Assembly (NCBI RefSeq): GCF_000699445.3
Contig: NC_067201.1
Span: forward strand, 13,571,501 to 13,635,500
Source of the DNA: Schistosoma haematobium
Taxonomy: Eukaryota; Platyhelminthes; Trematoda; Strigeidida; Schistosomatidae
Length of the DNA: 64,000 bases
Direction of reading: 5' to 3'
Below the pieces are notes generated by a model. That model saw nothing but the letters and a program-made list of their open reading frames with translations, did not search any database and was not told where the DNA came from. Both the position numbers and the translations under genes were made by a program. This document shows, one piece after another, positions 21,233 through 33,273 of the stretch. Within the stretch, counting starts at the first letter, position 1. Each line of letters begins with the position of its first letter.

Positions 21233-21523
21233 GTGGATAGGCCGTTCTACTTAGGAGTTTTATATGCCAGTGCTCATAGTCTAAGAAATAATTTCTATGA
21301 ACTAGAAGTATTAGTGAACAGACTAAAGCCACTCATCGTAGCAGTGACAGAAACTTGGTTAGTCCATGACTTGGACACTACACCAAAATTATTCGGATAC
21401 CATTATCTCAGAAGTGATAGACATAGATGTAGAAAAGGTGGCGTCTTGTTATATATAGCCAATAATATAAATATCCTTTTCAATAATTTCTCATCAGGTT
21501 CTACAATTATAAATCCAGATTAA
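21233..21523 (+). pseudogene. CR1-like endonuclease, N-terminal fragment
   Basis: Contains the start of an APE-type endonuclease: NVLYASAHS-like opening (GVLYASAHSLRNNFYELEVL), IVAVTETWL (catalytic Glu block) and RKGGVLLYIAN. The frame ends at 21523 and element sequence is no longer recognisable beyond it. Confidence 0.65.
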
Positions 21524-21949
21524 TAATCCATAAAATTGGCCAGGTTTAAGGCAAAATACATCATTTGGAAATTGTAATATGTGAATCAGGAATTGTTTGT
21601 TATATAAATAAAATCGTTAGTGTTGGGACGACTAATATGAAGTGTTAACTTGAATCAGTTTATAAGCGAAATAAAATTGTGAGATAAGTTATCAGAATAA
21701 ATATGGTCAACATTGGGTAAGAGAGAGAGAATATTGTGATTACAAATCGGAAATTACGTAATATGTAAAATAATTAGGTCAACTATAGTGGATTCAGGGG
21801 TGGATATTGAATAAATTCCTCAAAAAGGGGTTATCAAGTGTAAAGACAATAATAGTAATAATAAAAATAACAGTGATAATAATAATAATAAGTTTGGGAC
21901 ATAAAGTGAACATTAACCAGATTACGTCACCACATTATAAGATTGATTA

Positions 21950-22430
21950 TTAGGTAGTTGGCCCCAGAGTTGGCCAGGGTAAAAGGAGTGGCTGAACATA
22001 CTTCTTTTGTATACAAAGCTCTGGCTTTTTGATCCGTATAGCAATTGCTTCAGCCGTCTGTAGGATTCGCAGTCTGACGGAATTAGGTAGACTGCTGTTG
22101 ACACGATAAACTATTGCAAAGATTGCTCCATGTTTGCTGCATGTCCTGTTTAGACTAAATGGTCTAAGATGGAGCTGTTAACAGTTTTGACAACACCCTT
22201 GCTTAACCACACGGGTAGGTGCTCACGAGCCCGAATGTACAAATTCCTAGAACATCTGCCAATATAACTTGCTCCACAGGAGCAGTTGAATTGATAGATA
22301 CAGAAGGAGGTGGCTAGTCTAGGTAATTTATCTTTCAACCTCGAAGTGATTATTGGTCGTGTGGAGAATACTAGTTGTAGTTTAGCTACATCAATTCAAA
22401 GGACCTTTAATGCCACAACTGGACAAGCCT
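21950..22430 (-). mobile_element. Penelope-like element, 3' end with GIY-YIG endonuclease
   Basis: On the minus strand the frame reads QLVFSTRPIIT, FKDKLP-like LKDKLPRLATSF, then CIYQFNCSCGASYIGRCSR and REHLP, the GIY-YIG endonuclease with the CSCG insert typical of Penelope-like elements. A second frame (after a shift near 22150) gives LPNSVRLRILQTAEAIAIR and the terminal LLLPWPTLGPTT, then a stop at 21952-21950. The RT domain is absent. It follows directly on the CR1 remnant, so this area has collected insertions. Confidence 0.8.
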
Positions 22431-22439
22431 GTGAAGACG

Positions 22440-25400
22440 ATCATATGACTTCCCTTATTTTCCCCCTTTCCTTCTTTAAACTCAATTCGATATTTTTCTC
22501 AATTACACATAACCTGATCCATTATTATTCTATTATTATTACTATTCTCTTTTTCAAATATGGCAAATATAATGCTAACATTATTGAAACTTGTGTATTA
22601 TCGCATTTTTGAAGAAACTCGAAATGGTTTCTGCACAACACATATGTACCCATAAGATGTATGTGAATAATAATAATGTCTGATATGTTAAGTAGTCACA
22701 TTATTGATAATCTACAATTGTCGATTAAGTTTATTATTCCTGTAAAATACATGTACACATTTAATACCGATCTAAATGTAGTGACCGTATTTCCAGTATT
22801 CAGTCTGAATTTTGAACTAACGAACCAAAGCTTATTCGATCAAGCCAAACTACATTCTGTATAGCATACGAAGTTTTTGAGTGATTCGTACTAAATTATA
22901 TCAAAACTCGAACCATGTGTTCAACTTAAACACTTCTAATTAAGGAAACGATACACTATATCAAAGTACAATGCACCTCAAGCCGTACAGCCTGTGTTAT
23001 ACAGTCAAATGTTTCTCGAGCAAAGAGTAATGTACTAAACGCCAAACGTAATAGTTAGTAAATAAGAGTTAGATACCTGAGAATCAATAAAAAAAATATT
23101 CCCAACGAAATAGGACCAGGTAACTTTCGGCGAAAATTTCAGTAACTTTTCTAAGTAGATAGTCAAAGGTTAATAATCCTAGACTGGACCACGTCATGAC
23201 CTTGCATTCAGTCAAGCACGACGTTATTGTCAATGGTCCGGTAGATGTTTAACCAAGGTCAGATAGTATAAGCCTAGGTAACGAAAACTGGAGGACATTA
23301 TGTGTGATTTAAAGAGACGGGAATAAATGTTAGGATACAAAACTGGGAAAAGGTATAAATAAGTGACAGTACCATCCAATACAACTCTTTGGAGGTGTTT
23401 TCAACATGTCCTTTCTGATACACCAGATTTGTGATTAAACAGATTCACATTCGCTTTGCGATGAAATGTGCTCTAGAATAATTTCAAAGGCATTAGTATT
23501 GTACTCTCAGATTTTGTTCGCCCAACATTGTCAATATAACCTTTATCATGGGTATTTAATCCAGTATATCTTTGTTGGATCGGTAAAGTTGACTTGGATC
23601 AAAGTGCCATTGGGTTTAAACTGTTCGCGATATGATTGAACGAATTATAGCCTTCTGGTTCTACTACTCATTGTCATCCACACCTATTGTTCTACTTAAG
23701 AACTTGACAATGTTTTATACGACATACAAATGGCATTGTCACAACTGATCACCATTCTATATTAGCGCATGTGATGAAAAAAAAGCTCTTTTCAGTAGGC
23801 GTATACGTCTCCAAATAACCTAGTAAAATTGAAATTCCGCTTGGTTTTCTCCCTTACATATATGGGATGTTAATTTATCTTAGACGAATGTCTACACCAG
23901 ATAGCCTCCCAGTATCGATTCAACATATTTCGGATCAATAATATGTGACTCGCTTGATTAGGAAGTAAATATATTTCCACACCAACATTTGACAACGATC
24001 ACAGTAATGATAAGGGTAGGAAAATATAAAACTATTCTAATACCTTTTAGGCCATCTACCGGTTTAACTAGGCAAACAACCAATCGTTGTTTTCCTCGCA
24101 AACATAACAAAGATAATACGTATGTAACTACAGATCCTAAGCAAATAAATTTGCATAATTTACTCACGTTCCTCGTCTCTCTATACTTTTACAGTGGTGT
24201 GTTAGATCTATGAGCTTTTACAAATACATAAAATACATCTAAGATGCAGTCAAAACAAACGGAATTCATCACCTTATTCAAAGACAACTTGACGAAATCA
24301 TGTGAGGACTGTTTCTAAAACGCTTTAAATCCTACTCATGGTCTTTCTTCAAAGTTCACGTTTATGGTACCGCCCTTTCTTCAACAGAGACATCAAACCA
24401 CTTACGCAGACGAGCAGGTGAATGGGCGATAGGGGTAAGGATTGAAGTTGACGAAAGTGGATTCCAACACCGGCTTGTTCTTGCTGAGATGTGGGAGAGT
24501 AGAGGGTGATCTTACAGTAGCACAAAACACACTAAGTTCTTCCGGTTACCCCAAAACAATCATGTTAAAGGAGTGTCACCAACATTCCTAGAGGCAACCC
24601 ACATCTTCGAAAGTTGCGTGTCGAGAGCCGAAAAGCCATACACGCCCATACTTTTTCCCGAAGTAATCAAAACCGCCTTAGTAATTGGCTTCAAGTGGAG
24701 ACTTGACATACATATACTAACACGTAAATTATCATCTCCCGCTAGATTTGCCGTGCGTGATAAATGTCTCCTGCCCAGTAAAGTGGTAGTTATTGGTTCC
24801 CGAAAAGTCACTGCTCTGATAAAAACGCACTCACATAGATTACATTTTATACAGGTCTATGAATGACTAACAAGTCGACCAGAATGTATGCATTTGAAAG
24901 GCTATGATACCGACCATGAAACATTCATATACCTAGACTCTCAGCAAAACAGAAGGAGGTGAGTCCAAGGAAACCAACTGGTTTAAACAGACTTTGCTCA
25001 TGGATATCATTTATTTGAAACTATAAATCTAAGCCACTCTTATATTTGTAAATTTACTGGTTATGCAACATAAGCAACGTCTCTTTGCTGTTAATGCAAC
25101 TAGATTATATTCCATGATTAAGATTTTAGTGGACAAATAAACATAAAAAACGTAAGTTATCGTCTCTCACCATACACATGGGTTGTTTGATAATTAACTA
25201 GCAAGCCTGCAAAAATTCAGATAACTGAAATGACGAAATGGTTAAAATCAACTCCTTATTTTTGAAATTCAGTCGACTGCGAACATCCTGGGAGCTTAAA
25301 TACGTTATTTTAGAAGTATACCACCAACCAAAACCATTAAAATAACTTGTTGTATATATGGAAGCTTAGTTACATCAACACGATTGTGCCTGAGAAATAG

Positions 25401-25525
25401 CTTGTGATCTGTCAACAATTTTCTCAGAATAGGAACATTATTATTATGTACACAGCGGTTGTTTACGTCTATATTCTGTAATAAATAGTACCATTTGGTA
25501 AGTAACATGCACTGCTCATTAAATC
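22440..25525. other. no gene recognised
   Basis: Three kilobases with no supported gene. The block at about 24555-24865 is open on both strands and somewhat richer in G+C, suggesting an unknown repeat, but neither frame is recognisable. Confidence 0.45.
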
Positions 25526-25951
25526 TGTCCTTGTCGTATCATGTTATTGTGGTTCAGTACAGTCTGCGACGCTATGGATTTAGGAACAAAAACGATTGTG
25601 CTTTCCGAATACAGTATGTTCTCTTTGGAACTGACAACAGTCTATTATGCTCAACATGTCAAACCTCGATTGCTAAGATAGGGAGAGGACGGAATTGTAG
25701 GTAATTTGATACATGTTATACAACAAGCCACTCAAACAATATTAGTACCAAAGTTGTCACTACAGTAGCAGAATATGGCCTTCGATCATATGGCTGAAGA
25801 TGGCACATGTATTCAGTGTTTGACAACGCTTTTACCAGCAACACCTTCGAATATAATTCGTACCCATCAAGAGAAATCAAAAGACGGAGTCGAGGAGATC
25901 GGAAGAGTGTATTTGGCGATAACCAATATATCGGAATTGTCTGATCTAATC

Positions 25952-26117
25952 TGGCTAGTGATTGTGATAGATGTTGAGCAGGGCGTTACCACACGTGATC
26001 TGGTGTGGGTGCATGACCGAGCGCCTTCGGCTAGGTGAGTCCATTAAAACATGTGGTCAGCATCCAATGTCGAAAACTTACAGAGCTATTTATTTTGGGG
26101 ATTTATTTACCACTACA
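25952..26117 (-). repeat. 3' LTR-like repeat of the gypsy element (core 166 nt)
   Basis: It matches 34025-34191 with 4 substitutions and one 1-nt indel. On the minus strand both begin TGTAG, and similarity stops at exactly that point in both, as expected of an LTR edge. On the inner side a purine run (AGGGGGGTGAGTGA) directly precedes it, resembling a polypurine tract. Similarity to a third copy at 36245-36720 continues farther down to at least about 25600, so the true LTR is probably longer than the part shared with the 5' copy. Confidence 0.55.
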
Positions 26118-26594
26118 GATCACTCACCCCCCTAGTGGGGTAGTTATGACCCCAAGACGTGGTCAGCCAGAAGTTTAAACCCAAGGAGTTTGTCGTTGGT
26201 AAACACTCTTCTGATAGCTTGCTAAGTTTAGCAGCGTCTGGTCGTCTTTCCTTACTATATGGGACCGAGGCACAACATAGTAAAAAAAGAAGGAGTACAA
26301 TGAAAACTTCGGCTCCTCATAAACTCCATCGTTCTTTTCCAGCCATCCTGGAAAACAAAAAAGAGAATGTAAGTGCATGTGTAAATACACTCGTATGTGC
26401 GTAAAAACACAATGTCGGCGAAAAAAAATGAAAATAAACTCATGCACACGTAATAGCGTTAAAAAATTATAATGCTTTTTGTTTGTTTTTTAAATAAAAA
26501 TATACATATATAAGCATATTAAGATTGCTTTTTAAAAAAATATTATATATTGTAAAAAGAAAGATCGAGATAATATTAAATGTCTAGTAGTGCC

Positions 26595-27482
26595 TTACTT
26601 GCAGTAGTCGTTTAAATGTTCTGGAAATCTAATTCTTCTTCCAGAACGCGTCGTTTTAAGTTTATTTTCAGATACGTTCGGAGTATCATCGCTAGTGTTG
26701 GTTGTCGGTTGAGGAATTATGAGTGGAGTCGTGTCGTTCGATTGTACCGAAGGAAAATCAACGTAGATAGGATTTCCTTCTGAATACGCTGCTTTGAGGC
26801 GATCGATGCTGATACTATCGTTGGTTCCGTTCTTATCGGTTATATAGTACTTCGGTTCGCGTTGAAGAACTTTGAAATGTCCTTCGTATGCTGATTCGAA
26901 TGGTCGTCGATGCAAGTCTCGACGAACGAAAACGTGTGTACTATATCGTAAGTCAGGTTGAACGAAAACATCAGTCGATTGAGGTCGAGTGGAAGCAGGT
27001 TTAACTGAACGCAGTGCGTTTGTAAGCCTGTTCGTGTAGGAGGTTAGATCCATGTTCATTGAAGAGAACGAAGGATCCACGAATTCTCCTGGAAGTCGAA
27101 GTGTCGTTCCATCAACGAGTTGAGCCGCAGTGTATCCAATGTCAGCTTTCACTGCATTGCGGATACCTAGTAAGACGAGTGGAAGAGCGTCGGTCCACTG
27201 TGAAACGTTTGCAGCTGATAGTGAAGCTTTTAGTTGTCGGTGAAAACGTTCTACCAACCCGTTTGGTTGTGGGTGGTAGGCAGTCGTTCGGAAGCGAGTG
27301 GTTCCTAAAAGTGTGGTCAGACGACGGAAAAGTTCAGATTCGAACTGACGTCCGCGGTCTGTAGTGATGGTTGAAGGGCAGCCGAAGTTTGCTACCCATC
27401 GTTCAACGAAGGCATGGGTCACTGTTTCAGCAGTGATATCCTTGATAGGTACTGCTTCTGGCCATCGAGTGAAACGGTCTAA
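26595..27482 (-). pseudogene. gypsy integrase core and C-terminus
   Basis: The frame 27422-26595 holds the second Asp (TTDRGRQFES) and the Glu (NGLVERFHRQLK) of the DDE triad, followed by the C-terminal region with ADLRYSTHVFVRRD-like sequence (PDLRYSTHVFVRRD) and an Arg-rich end. It is separated from the zinc-binding N-terminus by a TGA at 27485-27483. Integrase would join cDNA to host DNA; this copy cannot be made whole. Confidence 0.85.
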
Positions 27483-28217
27483 TCAGGTTAAAAGATAAGA
27501 ATATCCATTTGAATCTGGTAAAGGTCCTACCAAATCCAGATGAACATAGTCGAAACGAGCATCGGGGGTTTTAAATGAGTCTAAGGGACATTTATTGTGT
27601 CTGATAACCTTAGATTTTTGGCAGCTTACACAGGAGTGTGCACACTCTCTCACGTCTTTATTCATGCCAGGCCAGCAAAAACGTTCTGCTATAAGCTTGA
27701 TGGTTGCACGGACACGTGGATGAGAAAGTTTGTGCAATGTGTTGAAAACATTGCGTCGATAATGTTTCGGCACGATTGGTCTATCCCTATCTGTAGATGT
27801 GTCACGAAGTAAGGTTTTCTTACCTGTTCCCACCTGTCTGATGCATAGCTTGAGAGTTGTAGACGATAACTCGTGTTGAAGATCAGTGTCTCTTTTTCGA
27901 AGCTGGGCGAGTTTAAGAAGGTCGATTCCTTGGAAACTGTTCAAGGAAGTTATGCGAGATAAGGCGTCTGCAACTACATTGTTTGCCCCAGAGATGTGTT
28001 GAATATCTGCAGTAAACTGCGAAATGTAGTCCAGTTGTCGTGACTCATGAGATGAGCACTTGTTTGAAGAGGAGCTTAACGAGAAAGTAAGAGGTTTATG
28101 GTCAGTGAAAAGAGTGAATTCACAGCCTTCGATATAGTGTTGAGAGTGTCGTACAGCACAATACATAGCTAGGAGTTCCCTACCGAATGTACTGTACCTC
28201 GATTCAGTGTCTAGCAA
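27483..28217 (-). pseudogene. gypsy RNase H and integrase N-terminus
   Basis: RNase H residues are visible (GRELLAMYCAV with Glu, FTDHKPL with Asp, ANNVVADALSR with Asp). These are followed by a His2-Cys2 zinc domain (HKLSHPRVRAT ... CAHSCVSCQ) and the first catalytic Asp of integrase (YVHLDLVGPLP). It ends at a TGA where the family has an Arg codon. The first RNase H Asp lies in the preceding frame. Confidence 0.85.
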
Positions 28218-28259
28218 CCGTCTAGAGAAAAATTCTAAAGGTTGCCAGGAGTTGTTAAC

Positions 28260-29132
28260 TCATTGTTGTAAGACTCCTCCGATTGCTGAGCCGGATGCGT
28301 CTACTGCGATACTAATGGGTGCTTCAATGTCCTGATGTGCAAGCATTGTTGCTTTAACGATAAGTTCCCTAATTGTGGAGAATGCTTTTCGTGAGGTGTC
28401 GTCCAAATTAATGGATTTCGCATTTCCACGAAGTTGATCGGTAAGAGGTCTCATGAGTAATGCACATTTAGGTATGAATCGTCTATAGAAACTTACAAGG
28501 CTGTTAAACGTTCGTAACTGCTTGATCGTGGTCGGTTCTGGGTAATCCAGAATGGCCTCCACTTTGGTTCTAAAAGGTCGAATGCCTTGAGCATCGATAG
28601 TGTGTCCTAGGAAGTCTAATGAGTCAGTCCCGATCTGGCATTTCTGGACGTTTACAGTAATGCCATATTTTTGTAGTCGTTCGAAAACAAGATCCAGATG
28701 CTTGAGATGTGTTTCTCAGTCTGGACTTGCGGTTAGGCAGTCATCAACATACGCATGTACGAAGTTGAGACCTCGAAAAACGTCGTCTATGAATTTTTGG
28801 AATGTTTGAGCAGCATTTCTTAGACCGAAAGGCATTCGCAAAACTCATAGAGTCCGAAGGGAGTAATGATGGCGGTTTTCGGTATGTCATCTGTGGCCAT
28901 GGGGATTTAGTTATACGCTTTAACCAAGTCGATTTTCGAAAAGTCAGTTGTACCTTTCAAGGTAGCTGTCAAATCGCGAATGTGAGGCATCGGGTAACGA
29001 TCGGGAATGGTTTTTGCATTCAATCGCCGATAGTCACCAGTTGGACGCCAATCGTTGCCGTCCTTTTTAGGGCCCATGTGCAACGGAGATGCCCATGATC
29101 TATTTGACGGTCGTATGATTCCTAAGTCTATC
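28260..29132 (-). pseudogene. gypsy reverse transcriptase, 3' part
   Basis: From the BEL/Pao junction the frame reads DLGIIRPSNRSWASPLHM, then WRPTGDYRRLN, KIDLVKAYN (motif A), a TAA, a frameshift near 28850, FQKFIDDVF, HAYVDDCL (active-site YVDD, about 28755-28741), a TGA, LDFLGHTI, and FYRRFIPKCA into RNase H (DASGSAIGGVL). Order and motifs are those of Ty3/gypsy pol. The nonsense codons are single-base changes, pointing to gradual decay. Confidence 0.85.
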
Positions 29133-29601
29133 TGTAAGATCCATTTTGAAGGTTTTGTGTGTTGGTGAAAATCCCTCCATGTATATACTTGTACTTTGTT
29201 CCTATTGATCCCCTTAGTTGTATATTGTTGTATTTTGATTACATTTGAATTGTTAATATTTGTATTTTTGTTATAGTTTTTGTTTTTATTACGCATTCAC
29301 TAAGTTTGTGTTTCTTCCTGAACTGCATCTGCGTTGTTTTACTTGACACTTGTTCTTGGCGGTAGCCATATTGATTTGTTCCTCCTGTTGTGTGTGATCT
29401 ATCCAGTCAGGATAGAATAACGTTCATTTGTTGTGATTGATTTAATTGATTGAACAATCATTGGTTGAATAGCCGGGTGATAATATTTGTTTAGAACCGC
29501 TAGTTACCCAATTACCTTGTTTTGGTTTCAAACGGGCGAGGGCGCGTATCCAACTTATCCAGGCAGCTGTCCAGCAATCCAAACGTGGTTTGGATCCTAC
29601 A
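29133..29601 (+). repeat. BEL/Pao 5' LTR
   Basis: 469 nt, TG...CA. Open frames inside it (29296-29133 region minus, 29487-29684 plus) occur in both LTR copies and are not genes. It should hold the Pol II promoter of the element; no TATA box was assigned with confidence. Confidence 0.95.
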
Positions 29602-29683
29602 GTTCTAAACAAATCTTACTTGGCCGAATTCCTTTGGTAATCGTTCGCGGATTTTCTGGAAATAATTGGTCGTTTCGCTTATA

Positions 29684-31306
29684 ATGCCAGTTAATCGTCG
29701 AAGGAGATCAGGCTCAAAGTTCGTCGATGTTAACGAAGAATCCCCTATTGTCAAGCAAGTGCCTTTTGACGTCCTTAAGGGTCATGGTTCAGACTTAAAT
29801 AGGGTTAATTATCATGGCAGTGATTCTAGCCTTAATTTGATGTCAGATGATGTAAAAAATCTTAGTTTGAAGGAGGAGCAAAGGCCTGAATTACTAGGAA
29901 AGAGCATGTCGCCTATAGTCCATGTTGTTGGCCCAGAGCTACCAAAGGTTGAACTGAGTTATTTCGATGGAGAGCCAAGAGGTTATTGGAAATTTATAAG
30001 GCAATTTGAGACGTATGTAGCATCAAGAGTCACGGATGATAGCCAGCGCTTGCTCTATTTGATACACTACTGTAAGGGCAAGGCTAAAACAGCTATTGAA
30101 GGTTGCGTCATGATGGAGGCATCCTCTGGCTATAAAAGAGCAAGGGAGATTTTAAAACGTTTTTTCGGACAGTCTCACGTAATTGCTAGAGAAACACTAG
30201 AGGACTTATTCAGTGCTGTGAATTTCGAGTATATTGATGGGGACCAACTATCCAACTTGGCTATCAAAATGGAAAACTGTGCCATGGTCTTGGAACAGAT
30301 GAATTATACTTCTGATCTAAATTCCTTAGTTACCTTGGAAAGAATAGTGAGACTCTTGCCGCAACCTTTGCAAGCCCAGTGGGCGGACTGGGTGGATAAA
30401 TTGACTGAAGATAACAGGGAACCGACCTTCGACGAGCTCACTCAGTTTATCGCATCGCGTGCGAGAGTGGCTTGTAGTAGATTTGGACGGTTAGTAAACC
30501 GTTCAAGAAAAGGACATAACGTAAAGACGAACTGTCACGTGCAATCAGAGCAAGGGAATAGTTCGACAACGAAAACTAAATGCAGTATGTGTTCCTACGA
30601 CCATGCTATTGATAAATGTCCACAGTTCTTAGCGCTTACAGTCCAAGACCGATGGTCTCACGCTAAAAGCAAGGGTATCTGTTTTGTTTGTCTTAGACAA
30701 GGACATAAGGTTAATGAATGTAAGATGACAAGGCTCTGTAACGTTGACAGTTGTAAGAAGAGACATCACGTTATGCTGCACACTGACTCGACAGGCAACG
30801 TCGTAAATGATAAGCCATCATGCTTGGAATATAGGAAAAGAGTTGTTAATCATATCAGTAAGGTACAGACACTGGAGAACGAAATACGTAAGCTTTATGA
30901 TGAGTTTTCAGATGCTTATTCAAGTGATAAATCATTATCAGTAGACGACAAGGCGGCTATAAAGATTGTGGAAGGTGGCACGCGCTTCGGCAACGGTCAT
31001 TTTGTAGTTCCTATACCGTGGAAAAAGAATCCAGATATGAAAGTGGATAATTATGAAGTAGCAAACCGTAGATTACCAAGTTTGAAGGATATGTTGTCGA
31101 AGGATGTCAGTCTGCACATCAGGTATATCAAAAGTATTGAAAGTGATTTTACTAAGACTTATGCGGAGAGGGTCTTTGAAATATATCTGCAGTCTTATTA
31201 TCGCCCTCGATGGTATTTACCTCATCATGCAGTATTAAACATGGAAAAACCAGAAGAACTTAGAGTGATCCTTGGTTGTGCCGCACAGTTGCAGGGGTTT
31301 CCATAA
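29684..31306 (+). pseudogene. BEL/Pao Gag fused to the beginning of RT, protease missing
   Basis: The first ATG is at 29684 (MPVNRRRRSG). Gag core blocks include YFDGEPRGYWKFIRQFE and LLYLIHYCKGKAKTAIEG. Zinc knuckle region: CSMCSYDHAIDKC and CFVCLRQGHKVNEC, then KKRHHVMLH. In family members a retropepsin of well over 100 residues follows; here about 20 residues later the frame is already in the pre-RT linker (FVVPIPWK) and RT start (RPRWYLPHHAVLNMEKP). So protease has been lost in frame. The frame ends after LGCAAQ because of a one-base loss near 31288. As a Gag it could still assemble; as Pol it is broken. Confidence 0.85.
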
Positions 31307-32676
31307 ATGATATGATTTATCAAAAACCCGATACCACCGCTGAGTTAAGGTGTATATTAATAAGTTTTCGCAAGGAGGCAGTTGCAATCCCTGCAGATGT
31401 TGAAGAAATATTCATGCAAGTGAAGGTCCCTGAGTCTGATCGAGGAGCTTCAAGATTTCTGTGGTGGCAGGAGGGAGACATGTCTAGGGAACCATCCGAG
31501 TTTCAAATGACATCCCATCCATTTGATGCCACATCATCGCCCTTTTGCGCGAACTTTGCCTTGAATAAGACGGCCCAAATATTCTCAGACGGTTATGATG
31601 GTTATGTTGTAGATGCTGTCAAGAATAATTTCTATGTTGATGATTGCTTGATATCCATTCCCACTTATGATCAAGCAAAGAGTTTCGTTAAGCATATAAG
31701 TGAATTATTATGTAGAGGAAGTATGCAAAAAATGACCGATCTTGAATATTGGTTCAAATGTCCTACTTTATTGCATGGCGAATTTTATATAACAATCACT
31801 GACTGTCCGGAACCTACTCCTGACGATATTGAGTTTAGAAAAACTGCTGTGGTTAACTTGAGTAGTATAAATCAAAACATGTCACCTATTCTCTCTTATA
31901 AATCCGAGTGGTTGAAATTAGTCAGAGCTGTAACCTGGTTTAGAAGGTTCATCGAATTCCTGATGGTACCTCGTTTACCGAGTTGTGAAGGATCCGTTCA
32001 TCTAGGATGTTTAAAGGTCAAAGAGCTTGAGATTGCCAAGCGTAAGATTTTATTGATGGTTCAGAGAGAAGTGTATGGAGAATTACTTAGTGAATTTAAG
32101 AACAGCAGTAAAGTAGTAAGCCATGATGATCTGAAAGGTTTATCGTTGATGATGCTTGATGGGTTACTCTGCGTTGGAGGTCGACTAAGATACTCAGATT
32201 TCCCAAATGCTTTTAAACATCCAGTAATTTTACCCAGTCGACACTTAGTGACGGAAATGATAGTTAGACATTGTCATAAAGAACAAGGACACATAGGAAG
32301 ATCATTAGAAAAAGGGTATGGATATGTGTTTATTTGTTTGCAAACATGGGCAGTACATATTGAAATGATGTGTAATTTGATTACTGATTCATTTTTAATG
32401 GCTCCATTACGTTTTATTGGAAGAAGAAGGAAACCTCAGGAGATTTACAGTGACCGTGCGTCAAGCTTCGTGGTGACAGTTTCTGAGTTAAGCAAGTTTG
32501 TGCAGCAGTCGAATCAGAAGATAAACATTGAATTGTCAGCGAGGCCCTCATCCAAAAGCATGGGTGGAGTTTGGGGAAGAGTGATTAGGTCTATATCACG
32601 ACTGTTATTGTTCATCATCAGAGAACAGGTGAAGCAGGTCTCCTTGAAGCTTTGGATTAGTCTTTGTTGTTATTAA
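31279..32676 (+). pseudogene. BEL/Pao RT core and gapped integrase
   Basis: RT continues with AGVSINDMIYQ, VEEIFMQVKVPESDR, RFLWW and NNFYVDDCLIS (active site, 31631-31645). After LLCRG the frame jumps to MTDLEYWFKCPTLLHGE, the segment before integrase, so connection and RNase H are gone. The integrase zinc His pair (HCHKEQGHIG) is then joined to YGYVFICLQTWAVHIE, which skips the Cys pair and the first catalytic Asp. The second Asp block reads YSDRASSF, and the catalytic Glu block reads GGVWGR, with Gly where Glu is expected. Integrase is therefore inactive. All joins keep the frame open. The frame has no natural ATG start because it begins at a frameshift. Confidence 0.85.
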
Positions 32677-32784
32677 TGTAGTTAGGTCGAGTAGGCGTAC
32701 TGTTGTAAGTCCTACTCGTTCCTATGGTGTGATATGTTATATAATGAACCATGACCGTAGGCATCAAGGTAGCTTGTGTGGCAT

Positions 32785-32804
32785 GGAGGGATTTTGGGGG
32801 CCGG
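32785..32804 (+). other. BEL/Pao polypurine tract
   Basis: A G-rich run (GGAGGGATTTTGGGGGCCGG) lies immediately before the 3' LTR, the place where plus-strand DNA synthesis is primed. Its exact functional borders cannot be told from sequence. Confidence 0.6.
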
Positions 32805-33273
32805 TGTAAGATCCATTTTGAAGGTTTTGTGTGTTGGTGAAAATCCCTCCATGTATATACTTGTACTTTGTTCCTATTGATCCCCTTAGTTGTATATTGT
32901 TGTATTTTGATTACATTTGAATTGTTAATATTTGTATTTTTGTTATAGTTTTTGTTTTTATTACACATTCACTAAGTTTGTGTTTCTTCCTGAACTGCAT
33001 CTGCGTTGTTTTACTTGACACTTGTTCTTGGCGGTAGCCATATTGATTTGTTCCTCCTGTTGTGTGTGATCTATCCAGTCAGGATAGAATAACGTTCATT
33101 TGTTGTGATTGATTTAATTGATTGAACAATCATTGGTTGAATAGCCGGGTGATAATATTTGTTTAGAACCGCTAGTTACCCAATTACCTTGTTTTGGTTT
33201 CAAACGGGCGAGGGCGCGTATCCAACTTATCCAGGCAGCTGTCCAGCAATCCAAACGTGGTTTGGATCCTACA
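32805..33273 (+). repeat. BEL/Pao 3' LTR
   Basis: 469 nt, identical to the 5' LTR except A at 32965 for G at 29293. It is followed by the TSD CTATC (33274-33278). Confidence 0.95.

Larger units (their letters stand above)
20070..21523 (+). mobile_element. decayed CR1-like retrotransposon (ORF1 and start of endonuclease)
   Basis: The plus strand carries remnants in the expected order of a CR1-type element: a zinc-finger ORF1 (20075-20605, continuing in another frame at 20674-20958) and the beginning of an apurinic endonuclease (21233-21523). The RT is missing. Frames are interrupted by shifts and stops. SR1 is the known CR1-like family of schistosomes; whether this belongs to it is unresolved. 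Confidence 0.7.
29133..33273 (+). mobile_element. young, non-autonomous BEL/Pao LTR retrotransposon
   Basis: The two LTRs (29133-29601 and 32805-33273) are each 469 nt, begin TGTAAG and end CTACA, and differ at one site (29293 G versus 32965 A). The 5-bp TSD CTATC is at 29128-29132 and 33274-33278. The internal part is only 3.2 kb. It has Gag, part of RT with YVDD, and pieces of integrase, but no protease, no RNase H, a gapped integrase and one RT frameshift. The domains match BEL/Pao (Sinbad-type) proteins. Insertion is in the RT of the gypsy element, in opposite orientation. Near-identical LTRs with defective proteins mean recent mobilisation in trans. Confidence 0.95.

Noticed and set aside
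25775..26038. 87-codon plus-strand frame
   Set aside because: It runs through the LTR-like repeat and has no recognisable domain.
26175..26449. Minus-strand frames rich in Phe
   Set aside because: Low-complexity reading of an A-rich stretch between the gypsy integrase and its 3' LTR.
29487..29684. Open frame in the BEL/Pao 5' LTR, repeated at 33159-33371
   Set aside because: It is present because the LTR is duplicated; there is no domain and no start context.
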